DNA of 59,949 nt from NCBI RefSeq assembly GCF_000224515.1, contig NZ_AGAF01000214.1:1-59949 (forward strand), given 5' to 3'. Each line of letters begins with the position of its first letter. The stretch's first letter is position 1. Under the pieces are notes generated by a model. That model saw only the letters and a list, made by a program, of their open reading frames with translations. It did not search any database and was not told where the DNA came from. Made by a program: the position numbers and the translations under genes. Shown here piece after piece: positions 27,301 to 35,024 of this stretch. The stretch is from Desulfosporosinus sp. OT (GTDB lineage: Bacteria; Bacillota; Desulfitobacteriia; Desulfitobacteriales; Desulfitobacteriaceae).

Positions 27301-30028
27301 TTGGGGCCTGTCGTTCGACATCGGCCGCCGTAACCCACTCCAATAAATGTTTCTTGGAGAAGAGCAACCTATAAAGTGTTCGGAAAATGGCATCCAGCAA
27401 AATCGCACTCTTAAACGGCAGCATCACGGCAGTGACCGCAATTTGTCCCAGTGTTCCTAAAAGATTTCGCCATCTCCACCGCCACTTTAACCTTTGGCTA
27501 ATATTATTCAAGGAATGGATAAAAAAAGGAATCCCCATCGTTGAAGAAACAATGCCTAACCAACCCATTTTCCAGCCCGGCAATCCTAAAAGACTAAAGA
27601 TTGTTAAACCTAATAAGACGGGACCGAGTAGACTACGTCGCAGATTGTCTAACATTTGCCAGCGGGTGATGATTGGCAGATCAACCCAAAGACGCGTCCC
27701 TCTTCGGTTTCGTACCTTCGGAGAAAACCAGCGCAATAATTGCCAATCACCACGTACCCAGCGATGCATGCGCTGAAGGTAAGCATAGTAATTTGAAGGA
27801 AAATCATCCATTAGCTCTATATCAGTTACAAGACCTGCTCGTAAAAACCCGCCTTCCAACAAATCATGACTTAAAACAGTATTGTCAGGAAAACGATGGC
27901 TAAGAATTTTATCAAAAACTGTTAAGTCATAAATACCTTTCCCCGTAAAAATTCCATGCCCAAATAAATCCTGATAGGGATCGGAAATTGCAAATGTATA
28001 CGGGTCTATCCCTGTCACTCCTGCAAACCAATGCGCCAGCCGTGAACGATACAAGCTCTCATGCTTCACCAGGATTCTGGGTTGTAACAAGCCATAGCCG
28101 CGAACAACTCGGGTTTGCTCATCATTAAGCAAGGGGATATTCAGAGGGTGAGCCAATGTTCCGATCAAATGTTTAGCAGCATCCTTTGGCAACTCTGTAT
28201 CCGAGTCTAGGGTGATGACATACCGTATTTTGGAGAAAACATCTGTATTTCCTATGATATCTGTATAACTTGTCGTCTGATCCCCCAGTAACAGCGCATT
28301 GAATTCTGTTAATTTTCCGCGTTTGCGCTCCCACCCCATCCAAACCCCTTCTTTAGGATTCCATAGACGTTTGCGCATCAAAATATAAAAGGTTGACCCC
28401 TCCGGACAAGAATATTTCATATTCAATTTCGCGAGTTCTTGGCGCGCAAACTGGATTATTTGACCATCTCGGGGTAAGGTTTCCTCAGTGGCGTCACGAA
28501 AATCCCCTAAGATTGCGAAATGGATGTTTGGATCCTGATTGGCTAAATGATGGATCTCCACATGGTGTAACAACGTTCGAACGTCAGTCTCACTCGCTAA
28601 AAAAGAAGGGATGACCACCATAGTTGCCGCCTCAGGGGGCACTCCCTCTTTGAACTCTAACCTCAACAGAGGTTGCGGGGGAAAGCAATGTTGAATGAGA
28701 GAATTAACGATGCTTAAGCTCCACTCACTTGCAGGAACAAGTAAGACTAGGCTCAAAGCTACGCCCACCCATAAATTTAGATTATCCGACCCTCCAACGA
28801 CTTGCCAAAAGATTGCTAATGTAAGCATTGCTAAACATATGACAGAACTTAGGAATGTGAAGGTAGGATGCCGCTTTAAGTACAGTAAAGGCTGAGACCA
28901 AACATTGTGACGTGCTTGTAAGGCCTTATAAAGCTCGTCTTTACCTTGATCGACAAGATAATAACCCACATGTTTTTGAGGAACATTTTCGCTAAGGGGC
29001 GATACTGAGGACTTCTCTGCTAATGTAACGGCTGTTTGGGCAATTAAACATTCTTGCATCTTAAGACCTTTAGCAATATGTTCAACCGCGTGTCTCAACT
29101 GATCTCGACTAGCGAAATCCATTAACAGATAAGTCCTGCTCGGGTCATGCTCTAAAATCCGTTCTACGGTACTTAACGATTCAAACTGTTCCTCCCATTT
29201 CCAACGCGATACGTTGCGCAAGCTGTTGATTAGATTTCCAGCAGTAACCCGATAGTTTGCTTGGAGCTGGTGTTCATGACCCATTAATTTTTCGATGCCT
29301 TCTGTTTGCAAACTAATTTTACGTTCAATCCATTGACGAATAGGAATGCCCTCTTCGCCATAGTCTCGGAGCCGACCTATTAGATAAACGACAATCACTG
29401 TAGGGAGAACGCTCAGATCACTTGTTGTTCGATCAATTTCAAGTCTAAGTTGATCTGGATCAGCGAGATAAGGCACCCATTTTTGAAACAATTCTTCCGC
29501 CTGTTTACGGGCTTTATGACGTTCAAAAATCTCATCAAAAAGATCCCCCAGTTCTTCTAATAAACTGATTCGCAAAAATAACGGAATTGACCACAGTTCC
29601 CCCATCGTTAGGGTAGAAATATCTTGAAAAGCCCTTATATACAGGGTAAGCATAGGCAAACTCGCCTGTCCACGCATATTTTGCAGAAATTTTTGTAGAA
29701 TTGTGGAAATGCGAGTTTGTGAAGATTTGTCATCCCATTTGGGTAAACGTCGATAGTATGACGGTGGAAGATTATTCTCAACATTAAGGTTCTGTTCCTT
29801 AAATAAATCAATATGGTCCATCAACCATTCCATCGCAGGCAATAAAGGAAAACCCGCGCTTTCGTCAACTTCAAATTCATGACTATATGCTTCTAGTTGC
29901 CCGACGATCTTTCTTAATTTACGAAACGGGGTAGCTCCTCGCCTGTGATAAACCGTGATATTTTCGAGAGCAAGGGTATGGGCTTGTTGTACGAGTTCAT
30001 CGGCGTTCAGTACATTTTGTTCGAGCAC
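21344..30028 (-). CDS. Cyclic beta-1,2-glucan synthase-like protein (NdvB/ChvB type, GT84 + GH94)
   Basis: A giant 2894-residue membrane enzyme that should polymerise UDP-glucose into beta-1,2-glucan and cyclise it. The N-terminal 390 residues are helical. Membrane segments occur near 395-460 and 800-970. Between them lies a GT84 glycosyltransferase with LDSDTELP (about 608) and RMHRWVRGDWQ (about 757). A glycoamylase-like domain (SWTGTMFEYLMP near 1394, then GISESGFYAFD) follows. The C-terminal half has a GH94 phosphorylase domain with MGTGDWNDGMNRVG near 2570, whose Asp is the predicted acid. Start is GTG at 30028 behind GAGGTG. Cyclic glucan synthases are best known in rhizobia and Brucella; homologues do occur in anaerobic Firmicutes. 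Alone in its transcript. Confidence 0.9.
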   Translation of the reverse strand: MLEQNVLNADELVQQAHTLALENITVYHRRGATPFRKLRKIVGQLEAYSHEFEVDESAGFPLLPAMEWLMDHIDLFKEQNLNVENNLPPSYYRRLPKWDDKSSQTRISTILQKFLQNMRGQASLPMLTLYIRAFQDISTLTMGELWSIPLFLRISLLEELGDLFDEIFERHKARKQAEELFQKWVPYLADPDQLRLEIDRTTSDLSVLPTVIVVYLIGRLRDYGEEGIPIRQWIERKISLQTEGIEKLMGHEHQLQANYRVTAGNLINSLRNVSRWKWEEQFESLSTVERILEHDPSRTYLLMDFASRDQLRHAVEHIAKGLKMQECLIAQTAVTLAEKSSVSPLSENVPQKHVGYYLVDQGKDELYKALQARHNVWSQPLLYLKRHPTFTFLSSVICLAMLTLAIFWQVVGGSDNLNLWVGVALSLVLLVPASEWSLSIVNSLIQHCFPPQPLLRLEFKEGVPPEAATMVVIPSFLASETDVRTLLHHVEIHHLANQDPNIHFAILGDFRDATEETLPRDGQIIQFARQELAKLNMKYSCPEGSTFYILMRKRLWNPKEGVWMGWERKRGKLTEFNALLLGDQTTSYTDIIGNTDVFSKIRYVITLDSDTELPKDAAKHLIGTLAHPLNIPLLNDEQTRVVRGYGLLQPRILVKHESLYRSRLAHWFAGVTGIDPYTFAISDPYQDLFGHGIFTGKGIYDLTVFDKILSHRFPDNTVLSHDLLEGGFLRAGLVTDIELMDDFPSNYYAYLQRMHRWVRGDWQLLRWFSPKVRNRRGTRLWVDLPIITRWQMLDNLRRSLLGPVLLGLTIFSLLGLPGWKMGWLGIVSSTMGIPFFIHSLNNISQRLKWRWRWRNLLGTLGQIAVTAVMLPFKSAILLDAIFRTLYRLLFSKKHLLEWVTAADVERQAPKTVRVFICRLSKGYFFVALLLLGTFISERDIAELGLGIALVWMFGPFLAYWLSQPQLDKKTEMLADERNYVRALAYDTWRFFEVVVQEKDNWLPPDNLQVDPPRGIAHRTSPTNIGLLLGSTLVAYDLGYLTTTELMDRLEHTLDSLETMQRWQGHFYNWYDTCSLEPLLPLYVSTVDSGNLVAYLLTVKQGVKELGNNLLVDRTTILGMLDRITKEEQDGSKICVDLVPDLYGTPLTSCSDDIKGSVELEAWKQKLEDALQEQTISCVSWYRLLLEAKVEQFPLLIQKRVHLALQDLKELIPSIEFIEQLGTLDFRATNELEGYAGTGQENEEVASTQERVERIRSLWEAARTLQEFAAISRDSLKLCEEMTGELALQWRLALEENLISQGNFLARIQTLQTRLERLAIEPDFRPLYNEKIRFMAIGYNVSTQQRDNSYYDLMASEARQASFMGIALGQLPTEHWFALGRTLTKVGRNTALLSWTGTMFEYLMPLLLMNCYKDTLWDETYKAVVEKHISYATKLGLPWGISESGFYAFDFQMNYQYQAFGVPFLGLKRGLGYERVIAPYATVLASLIDFKAALKNLNVLEKLGARGEYGFYEALDFTKERLPEAEQNVSIKSFMAHHQGMSLVALSHLLLDRPLSSRFHADPRIQAIELLLQERISQKPVVLKRWKWTAPRPQRALDEHEFERQFYSADTPMPEARILSNGRYVVMLTSSGSGFSRFGELAVSRWRENPAKDPWGSFFYINDLTERKIWSATYQPCHDRSASDEMSFSLEKVTYTRTNDEIHTLTEISVSPEWDAEIRRITFTNQGKEAHILEVTSYSEVVLAPQAADDAHPAFNKLFIHTEFSDQPEALLAQRRGRTPGDHFPWLAHSVSVEGKTVGPLEYETDRARFLGRGQFYDRPKAVVENQRLSGTLGSVLDPILALRRRVEVPPGKKVRLTFVTGVAETREQVLTMVQHLSSPHQVEHTLELAWNRSRIELRYLNLSTRQADIYQWMLSQIFYFNPLRTMRAQSIMRNRKGQSALWSYGISGDIPLVLIHVSEIENLDFVSSVLLAHEYWRLRGLKVDLLILNDFVGSYEQPLTEALRHLVFASSDRDFLDRPGGVFIRSSNIMPIEDKILFSTVARISLQANGGNLAKQLTAPKVESNLPAAFVPLESCWTSEREGPPDYDKDLAFFNGLGGFVAEGHEYAIYLNDRKLTPVPWSNILANPSFGTQVSESGAGYTWAENSRENKLTPWNNDPVMDLPGEVCYLRDEVSGEFWSLTCFPIHEEDPYTVYHGWGYSRFKHTSHGIFQEGLVFVPLNDSLKVWQVTLRNLGQAVRQISLTYYVEWVLGVQREVNAPFIVTEIDKSSGALLARNTYQEVFPDRKAFLWVQTVGEKPNRTWTGDRIEFLGRHGSLKKPAALSRVALSNSSGMMYNACGAIQVTLTLEPGEEKQVLVLLGQACSGEEVRSLTSSYAEPLFVAKQLQEVQEFWAQLVKGVQVDTPDKSMDLMLNGWLLYQTLSCRMWARSAFYQAGGAYGFRDQLQDSLAVLHVFPELTKEQILRHAAHQFQEGDVQHWWHEETKRGIRTKFSDDLLWLPYCVLRYLEHTQDEELLVQEVSFLEDLPLGPDEDERYSETKVSTERASLFEHCLRAIERSLQFGSHGLPLMGTGDWNDGMNRVGREGKGESVWLGWFLYTILEGFAELCERRETGDSAFKYRQIAEELANNLNEKAWDGQWYRRAYFDNGQPLGSAENKECQIDAIAQAWSVISGAAPYEKAKLAMLAVDRELVNREYSLVRLLTPPFEKTDPSPGYIQGYPPGVRENGGQYTHGVIWSIIAWAKLGEGDKAWDLFRMINPINHALTPSEVLRYKVEPYVIAADVYSIEPNIGRGGWTWYTGAAGWMYQAGVEWILGLQRRGERLYFKPCIPKAWGEYSVAYRFKQTTYQIQVQNPLHKNTGGSRLELDGGELELSELYINLIDDGLEHVVRLVL

Positions 30029-30368
30029 TTCATCATCACCTCGTTTTGAATTCTTTCAACGAGCCTCAAGTCTACACCTTACACTATGGAATCTTTTGAT
30101 AAAACTTTAATAACTTGGTTAATTCCCACTTTAACCTAAACATTCTATATATTATTATTTTTTCCTTCTATGTACCATTAGGCCATAATCATATAATCTT
30201 ATATCAGACGAATACACCTACCTTTCTGTTTAATCATGTATTAGTTTCTTATTCAAACCTCTGGAACTGACCAGTATAAAAAAAGGAGTACCTCTTTTAA
30301 AACCTCGATAAAAGTGTAGGTGACTGAACCAAACACCCGAGGTAGAAATGAGGTACTCTATTAGAAAA
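30029..30368. other. Intergenic region between glucan synthase and splB
   Basis: AT-rich 340 bp containing the splB terminator (30286-30358) and the presumed promoter of the glucan synthase gene. No gene is visible. Confidence 0.4.
30286..30358 (-). terminator. Terminator of splB
   Basis: Outer stem GAGTACCTC/GAGGTACTC and inner stem CCTCG/CGAGG; TTTTTTT follows on the minus strand. It lies 10 bp behind the splB stop. Confidence 0.75.
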
Positions 30369-31412
30369 CTAAATAAAATACTCTACGTGGGCTAAGGGAA
30401 AATAACATTTCGCTTGCGCATGGAAAAACTCTTTCATTTCCTTCATTTCTTCAGGTCGATAAATATATTTTCCATAGCCAAACTGTCCATATTTAAACTT
30501 ACGCATCTCTTCTTCCATGGGTAAGGAGGAATTCGGAAAAACTCCCAAAATATTAGTCTTAGCTTTCGAAGTAAAGCGATGTGAGATAAACTCTAGCGTT
30601 AATTGCTCTGAGGACCAACCAGACGGAGCCCTTTTTGCTAATTCTTCCGCTGAACGCTCCATTAGGCGTCGATATGCCTCTTGCCACCCTTCAAACCTAA
30701 AAATAGGCGCAATGATAAAACCTAAAGGATAATCAGCTTCTAAGATTTTACCTGAAGCAATAATCCGTTCTTCTGGAGAAGGCGTCCCATGTTCAAACTT
30801 GTCCACTATCTCTTCACAATTCAAACTAAAGCGGAAACGCGTATGCCCTTCATGTTGGGCATCAAGTAAACTATCAACGTCCGTATACTTAGTAACAAAG
30901 CGAAAACGACCATTAGGCTCACGCCCAAAAAATTCGATTGCCTGTTTCAAGGCGCCAGTATACCGCTCTACTGGAACTGGATCTGAGGTTGCAGCTCCTT
31001 CAAACTGGGTGATCTCTGGCAATCGTTCCTGGATCAAGCGTGAAGCCACGCCTAGGATCTCTTCAAGATTGACATAAACCCGGACATAGGGTTTCTTTCC
31101 CAAGGTTGTTGCCAAATAACAATATTCACACATCCCCGGACAACTCGTGACTAGGGGCAACTGATAATGAGCAGACGGTTTACATGATTGAAACATCTCA
31201 CTGCGCCGTACACCAATTACCAATGTTCGCTTAGCTTCCCGATACGCTGCGGCCGGAGTATTTCCTGGAATTCCTGTAATCCGATTATGGGAGGCAGTGG
31301 GAGTCACCGTCACCCCCATACGTCGGAAACGTTCCACTAAAGTTTTCCCTAAAGGATAATCAAGAACGCCTGGCTCGTAAAATACACGAGTGGGGATGAA
31401 TTCAAACGACAT
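30369..31412 (-). CDS. splB: Spore photoproduct lyase
   Basis: A 347-residue radical-SAM DNA repair enzyme that reverses 5-thyminyl-5,6-dihydrothymine in germinating spores. The cluster ligands are C91, C95 and C98 (SCPGMCEYCYL), the same numbering as in Bacillus subtilis SplB. Family motifs SFEFIPTRVFYEP, RFRFVTKYTDVDSLL and RFRFSLNCEEIVDKFEHGTPS are present. The ATG at 31412 follows GAGGTG by six bases; an earlier GTG overlaps the ribosome site. Odd: the segment that carries the hydrogen-donor Cys141 in B. subtilis reads FEGAATSD here, with Ala at 140 and 141 and no Cys nearby. Confidence 0.92.
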   Translation of the reverse strand: MSFEFIPTRVFYEPGVLDYPLGKTLVERFRRMGVTVTPTASHNRITGIPGNTPAAAYREAKRTLVIGVRRSEMFQSCKPSAHYQLPLVTSCPGMCEYCYLATTLGKKPYVRVYVNLEEILGVASRLIQERLPEITQFEGAATSDPVPVERYTGALKQAIEFFGREPNGRFRFVTKYTDVDSLLDAQHEGHTRFRFSLNCEEIVDKFEHGTPSPEERIIASGKILEADYPLGFIIAPIFRFEGWQEAYRRLMERSAEELAKRAPSGWSSEQLTLEFISHRFTSKAKTNILGVFPNSSLPMEEEMRKFKYGQFGYGKYIYRPEEMKEMKEFFHAQAKCYFPLAHVEYFI

Positions 31413-31452
31413 TTTGTTCACCTCAGGATTAGCTTAACCCAAGGGTGATGAA

Positions 31453-33129
31453 CTAAAACTTCCCAGATTTAAAAATAGAGATCAACAACCAAAGCAGCAT
31501 GAGAGTAGCCACTGTAAAACCGACCTCAATGACCGGGATGTGCCAAAGTAAGATAGGTTGGTGGCCTAAAGCCGAAGCAATAATGATCCCCGCCATAACG
31601 ATGCTAAACGAAAGCAAGACAATACTGAAAGAAAGTTGGTTCGTGATCCGGTCCAATTTTCTCAGAAAAATATCAAGTTCCGGAACACTGACCTCTAAAT
31701 GAATTCGCCCTCGTAATAAGTCACGCATTAAATCCTTCATTTGTTTCGGAAGATCCACTAAAAGATCCCCATAATCCGAGATGTTATGCCAAACCCTGCC
31801 TGCAATCGTACTTGGACGGTAGCGTTCCTTGAGGAGTCGGCGACCAAATGGTTCGGCCATATCCATAATACTAAGCTTCGGATCAAGTTTTTCTACGATC
31901 CCCTCAAGAATCAGTAAGGACTTTGCTACCATGGTAAAGTCTGCGGGAATGCGTATTTGATGTTTAAAGGCAACTACAAAAAGGTCACTAACTGCCTCAC
32001 CAAGGCTAATACGACTCATGGGAACATCCATATACTTTTCCCTTAATTCGTCCACATCGTTGGTTAGGAGCGGTAGTTTGACTTCATCGGGAACTATCCC
32101 TATCCGAAGGATAGCTTTAATCATACTTTCCGTACTTTGACGCATCATGGCGATGACCAATGAAGCAAAATTATTTTTCATATCTGCGGTAAGCCTTCCG
32201 ACCATGCCAAAGTCGATAAAAGAAATCACCCCGCCGCTTAAAAGAAAGATATTTCCCGGATGGGGGTCAGCATGAAAAAAGCCTTCGATTAACATCTGAT
32301 GAAAGAGCGCCTGAACAAGCTGTTCCGCAATGGCTTTTCGGTCATAACCCATTTTTTTGATTTCCTCAAACTGATTAAGTTTCTGACCATCAACAAACTC
32401 CATTGTGAGAACGATACGGGTAGAGAAATCCCAATAAATTGATGGAATATGAATCTTCGGATCATTCTTAAACTGCTTAGCAATTTTCTCAGCATTTCTA
32501 GCTTCAATAGAATAATCTAACTCATTACGCAGTGACTTGGCAAACTCCTCAACAACCTCTCGTAATTGCAGACGTTCCATCCGTTCCATCCGGTGTTCTG
32601 CCAACGTGGCTAAGTCCAGAAGAATTTCTAAATCAGTTTCAATCATTGCCTTAATTTGAGGGCGCTGCACCTTCACTGCAACTACCTCTCCCGTCCGTAG
32701 TTGTGCACGATGAACCTGACCAATGGAAGCTGCCGCGATAACCTTCTCCTCAAATGAAGAAAAAATATCCCCTATTGGAGAGCCCAGTTCCTCTTCAATG
32801 ATTCTGGCGACTTCCTCGAAAGAAAAAGGGGGAACATTGTCTTGTAATTTTTCCAATTCGTGGAGGATATCTTCCGGAATGATGTCGGCACGAGTACTAG
32901 CAATCTGCCCGATTTTGACATAAGTCGGACCTAACTCCTCGATCACCTGGCGAATCCGTTCTCCGACTGACATAGGATCACTCTCTTCCATATCCGTGAA
33001 GAGTCGCTTAGGCAGAGAAAGCATATGTAAAAGCCCCATCTCCTCCACAAAGAAACCGAACCCATGGCGTGCTAGTACTTTAGCCACATCCCGATAGCGT
33101 TTAATATGGCGTATCCTTTTCCCAATCAT
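31453..33129 (-). CDS. UbiB/ABC1-family atypical kinase
   Basis: A 558-residue protein of the ABC1/AarF/UbiB family: soluble atypical kinase domain plus two C-terminal membrane helices (about residues 500-550). Family signatures are LGPTYVKIGQIASTRADIIP (KxGQ motif), AAASIGQVHRAQL (Ala-rich loop), VAVKVQRPQI, EFVDGQKLN, GFFHADPHPGNIFL (catalytic loop) and ISFIDFGMVGRL (metal DFG). In other bacteria UbiB-type proteins support quinone biosynthesis or lipid handling; here menaquinone metabolism is likely. ATG at 33129 is chosen behind GAAGGGG; the frame opens upstream to 33174. Confidence 0.88.
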   Translation of the reverse strand: MIGKRIRHIKRYRDVAKVLARHGFGFFVEEMGLLHMLSLPKRLFTDMEESDPMSVGERIRQVIEELGPTYVKIGQIASTRADIIPEDILHELEKLQDNVPPFSFEEVARIIEEELGSPIGDIFSSFEEKVIAAASIGQVHRAQLRTGEVVAVKVQRPQIKAMIETDLEILLDLATLAEHRMERMERLQLREVVEEFAKSLRNELDYSIEARNAEKIAKQFKNDPKIHIPSIYWDFSTRIVLTMEFVDGQKLNQFEEIKKMGYDRKAIAEQLVQALFHQMLIEGFFHADPHPGNIFLLSGGVISFIDFGMVGRLTADMKNNFASLVIAMMRQSTESMIKAILRIGIVPDEVKLPLLTNDVDELREKYMDVPMSRISLGEAVSDLFVVAFKHQIRIPADFTMVAKSLLILEGIVEKLDPKLSIMDMAEPFGRRLLKERYRPSTIAGRVWHNISDYGDLLVDLPKQMKDLMRDLLRGRIHLEVSVPELDIFLRKLDRITNQLSFSIVLLSFSIVMAGIIIASALGHQPILLWHIPVIEVGFTVATLMLLWLLISIFKSGKF

Positions 33130-33192
33130 AGAAATGTCCCCTTCATACATCGATGTTCGAGTATCGCCCAGCACACACAGGTTTACTGATGA

Positions 33193-33215
33193 GGGCCTGA
33201 ACTATGTTCAGGCCC
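33193..33215. terminator. Hairpin between phasin-like and UbiB-type genes
   Basis: GGGCCTGAAC-TAT-GTTCAGGCCC, perfect 10-bp stem. The T-run (TTTT) is on the plus strand, while both flanking genes are on the minus strand, so it may act as an attenuator or processing hairpin rather than a terminator. Confidence 0.55.
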
Positions 33216-33222
33216 TTTTGAT

Positions 33223-33513
33223 CTATTGTTTATTTTCCAATTCTTGAATCCGTTTTTCCAGACGCTCCAGGTCAGCTTTAGTCGGGATATTTAGGTCCTT
33301 CAAAAACTTTTCTAATTGTTCTCGAATACGGGCATTCATTTCTTTCTTCTCCGCTTCCCCTTTCTCAAACAACTCACGCATCAAGTCTTTCGATTCTGCA
33401 GAGGAAACTTCGCCTTTCTTAACCATCTCGTCAACAAATTTCTCAATCTGTTCTTTACTAACGACTGCAAGTCCTAAACCAAAGGCCAATCCTTTATTTA
33501 TTAGGTCTTTCAT
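33223..33513 (-). CDS. Phasin-like coiled-coil protein
   Basis: A 96-residue protein with a hydrophobic N-terminal patch (INKGLAFGLGLAVVS), a helical body VDEMVKKGEVSSAESKDLMRELF and a C-terminal coiled coil KADLERLEKRIQELENK. This matches the phasin-like family linked to polyhydroxyalkanoate granule regulation (COG3937 type), often found next to UbiB-type kinases. No PHA synthase is in view, so a granule role is unproven. It is 93 bp upstream of the UbiB-type gene on the same strand and probably cotranscribed. Confidence 0.7.
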   Translation of the reverse strand: MKDLINKGLAFGLGLAVVSKEQIEKFVDEMVKKGEVSSAESKDLMRELFEKGEAEKKEMNARIREQLEKFLKDLNIPTKADLERLEKRIQELENKQ

Positions 33514-33832
33514 GCCATCTCCCCCTTTGTCTTTTTATTATACACCTGTAAATGGAAAATCACCTAAATATAATGATATAACTTGTCGAACTATTCTTAG
33601 CTTCATAATAATTATTTACCAAAACGCCTGAAGTTATTTAATAGATATTTTGCGGGCCTTGACGATTGACCTAGGAACTCGTTTCGATTTCCATTTTCAG
33701 AATAACTTACCAAAGACAAGCCTAAAAATATCCTCTATACTTAAGACAACTTCGCTATCGTAATGCCGTTGTCATTTCAGAGGCCTATTCAAACCCCTTT
33801 CTCCTTCAAAAAGTATTGAAAGGATGAAGAAT
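33514..33832. other. Intergenic region upstream of the NlpC/P60 gene
   Basis: AT-rich divergent promoter region of about 320 bp. TTGACC at 33669-33674 is followed by no convincing -10 at 17 bases. Nothing else was recognised. Confidence 0.35.
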
Positions 33833-34567
33833 ATGAAGAATATGAAGTGGTTTCTTCTCTATGTTCCCGTCATTGCTGTATTCTTATTTGTGACAATTAT
33901 CACAGCAGAACCTGCGAAAGTATCCGGTGATTTATATCCAAAAGCAATAAAGAACGCAATGGGGTATTTATACCCTCAACCACTACCAATACCAAAATCT
34001 GCTCCCCCAGAAGTAGCAAAAAGTATTCCAGCACCTAAAACTATAGTTCCTGCTAAAACAAGTACGCCTTCCCCTACTAAGTCAACTCCAGCTAAAACAA
34101 ATACTCCTGCAGCTACAACAAAACAGGTGAAAACACAACTTGCAAAGTCATCAAGTTCGCTAACCACACCTTCTTCATCTACCAAAACAACTACTGAGAC
34201 TTCTAAAGCAAGTGCCGTTATCGCTACAGCTAAGCAATATATTGGGGTTAAATATGTGTACGGTGGAACGACACCCTCAGGATTTGATTGTTCAGGTTTT
34301 GTTCAGTATGTTTTTGCTAAACATGGGATAAATCTCCCCAGAGTTTCGCGTGATCAATATAAAATTGGTACTTCTGTCTCTTTTATCAATCTAAAGGCAG
34401 GAGATCTAGTCTTCTTTTCTCTAGCAAAAAACGGGGTCGTTGATCACGTGGGAATCTTTGTCGGTAATGGACAATTTATCAACGCTTCGAGCTCTAAAGG
34501 CGTAACCATTTACACGTTGGGATCTTATTGGCAGTCCGTCTTCCTTGGCGCAAAACGAATATTATAA
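33833..34567 (+). CDS. NlpC/P60 cell-wall endopeptidase
   Basis: A predicted exported hydrolase of about 244 residues that cleaves peptidoglycan stem peptides. It has an N-terminal signal or anchor (FLLYVPVIAVFLFVTIITA), a long Pro/Thr/Ser/Lys linker (about residues 45-125), and a C-terminal NlpC/P60 domain with the catalytic Cys in FDCSGFVQYVF and His in VVDHVGIFVGNG. Three in-frame ATGs lie within 27 bases; GAAAGG touches the first, so the second (33833) has the best spacing. A strong terminator is at 34750-34789. It lacks SH3 or LysM targeting domains. Confidence 0.85.
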   Translation: MKNMKWFLLYVPVIAVFLFVTIITAEPAKVSGDLYPKAIKNAMGYLYPQPLPIPKSAPPEVAKSIPAPKTIVPAKTSTPSPTKSTPAKTNTPAATTKQVKTQLAKSSSSLTTPSSSTKTTTETSKASAVIATAKQYIGVKYVYGGTTPSGFDCSGFVQYVFAKHGINLPRVSRDQYKIGTSVSFINLKAGDLVFFSLAKNGVVDHVGIFVGNGQFINASSSKGVTIYTLGSYWQSVFLGAKRIL

Positions 34568-34601
34568 CCTGAATGTAAAGAAAACTTGGCTGGTGCCCAC
34601 A

Positions 34602-34630
34602 CGAAGACACTGTCTTCGCACGTATTAGCC
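34602..34630. repeat. Palindromic intergenic repeat, copy B
   Basis: CGAAGACACTGTCTTCG followed by CACGTATTAGCC; the same element as at 66-95. Downstream sequence diverges but keeps a GGCTGC block in both copies. Confidence 0.6.
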
Positions 34631-34749
34631 TTCTTGTTAGCCTTGGCGAAGGCGGCTGCCTAATTGCCCTTATGCGCTTGCCGTGATGGCGAGAAGGGGC
34701 CTTCCTAAAAGTATGAAATATAAAGTTATACTTTCTGACTTGATACTAT

Positions 34750-34789
34750 AAGGGAAGCTAATTCACGATTATATGAATTAGCTTCCCTT
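34750..34789 (+). terminator. Terminator behind the NlpC/P60 gene
   Basis: AAGGGAAGCTAATTCA pairs perfectly with TGAATTAGCTTCCCTT (16 bp), followed by TTTT. Confidence 0.8.
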
Positions 34790-34848
34790 TTTACACGTCG
34801 AACCTTTAGATTTGACTCCGGAAGGCGCCCACTATTTTACAGCTTAAC

Positions 34849-34953
34849 CTACTTCTCCGTTTTTTCAATTATTATGGCTCGGACGGTATTACCATTGTCT
34901 CCCTGGATCGTCTGCCATCTCGTTAACAGTCCTTTGTGGATAAAGAAGCCCAT
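34849..34953 (-). pseudogene. Possible short gene relic
   Basis: A 34-codon frame, MGFFIHKGLL, then TRWQTIQGDNG and RAIIIEKTEK, has a natural protein-like composition but no ribosome site and stop codons directly upstream. It looks like the tail of a longer gene cut short, yet no family is recognised and it may be chance. Confidence 0.25.
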
Positions 34954-35024
34954 TTCAGAGTCGTTTTATTAAATCACGAGATCATAATAATTCTCCTTGT
35001 ATTCTTTAAGCTGCATAAGATCTG

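Larger units (their letters stand above)
34568..35024. other. Intergenic region with repeat, terminator and a short relic frame
   Basis: This 457-bp gap contains repeat copy B (34602-34630), GC-rich DNA with several short inverted repeats up to about 34710, the terminator at 34750-34789, and a 34-codon open frame on the minus strand at 34849-34953. Confidence 0.5.
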
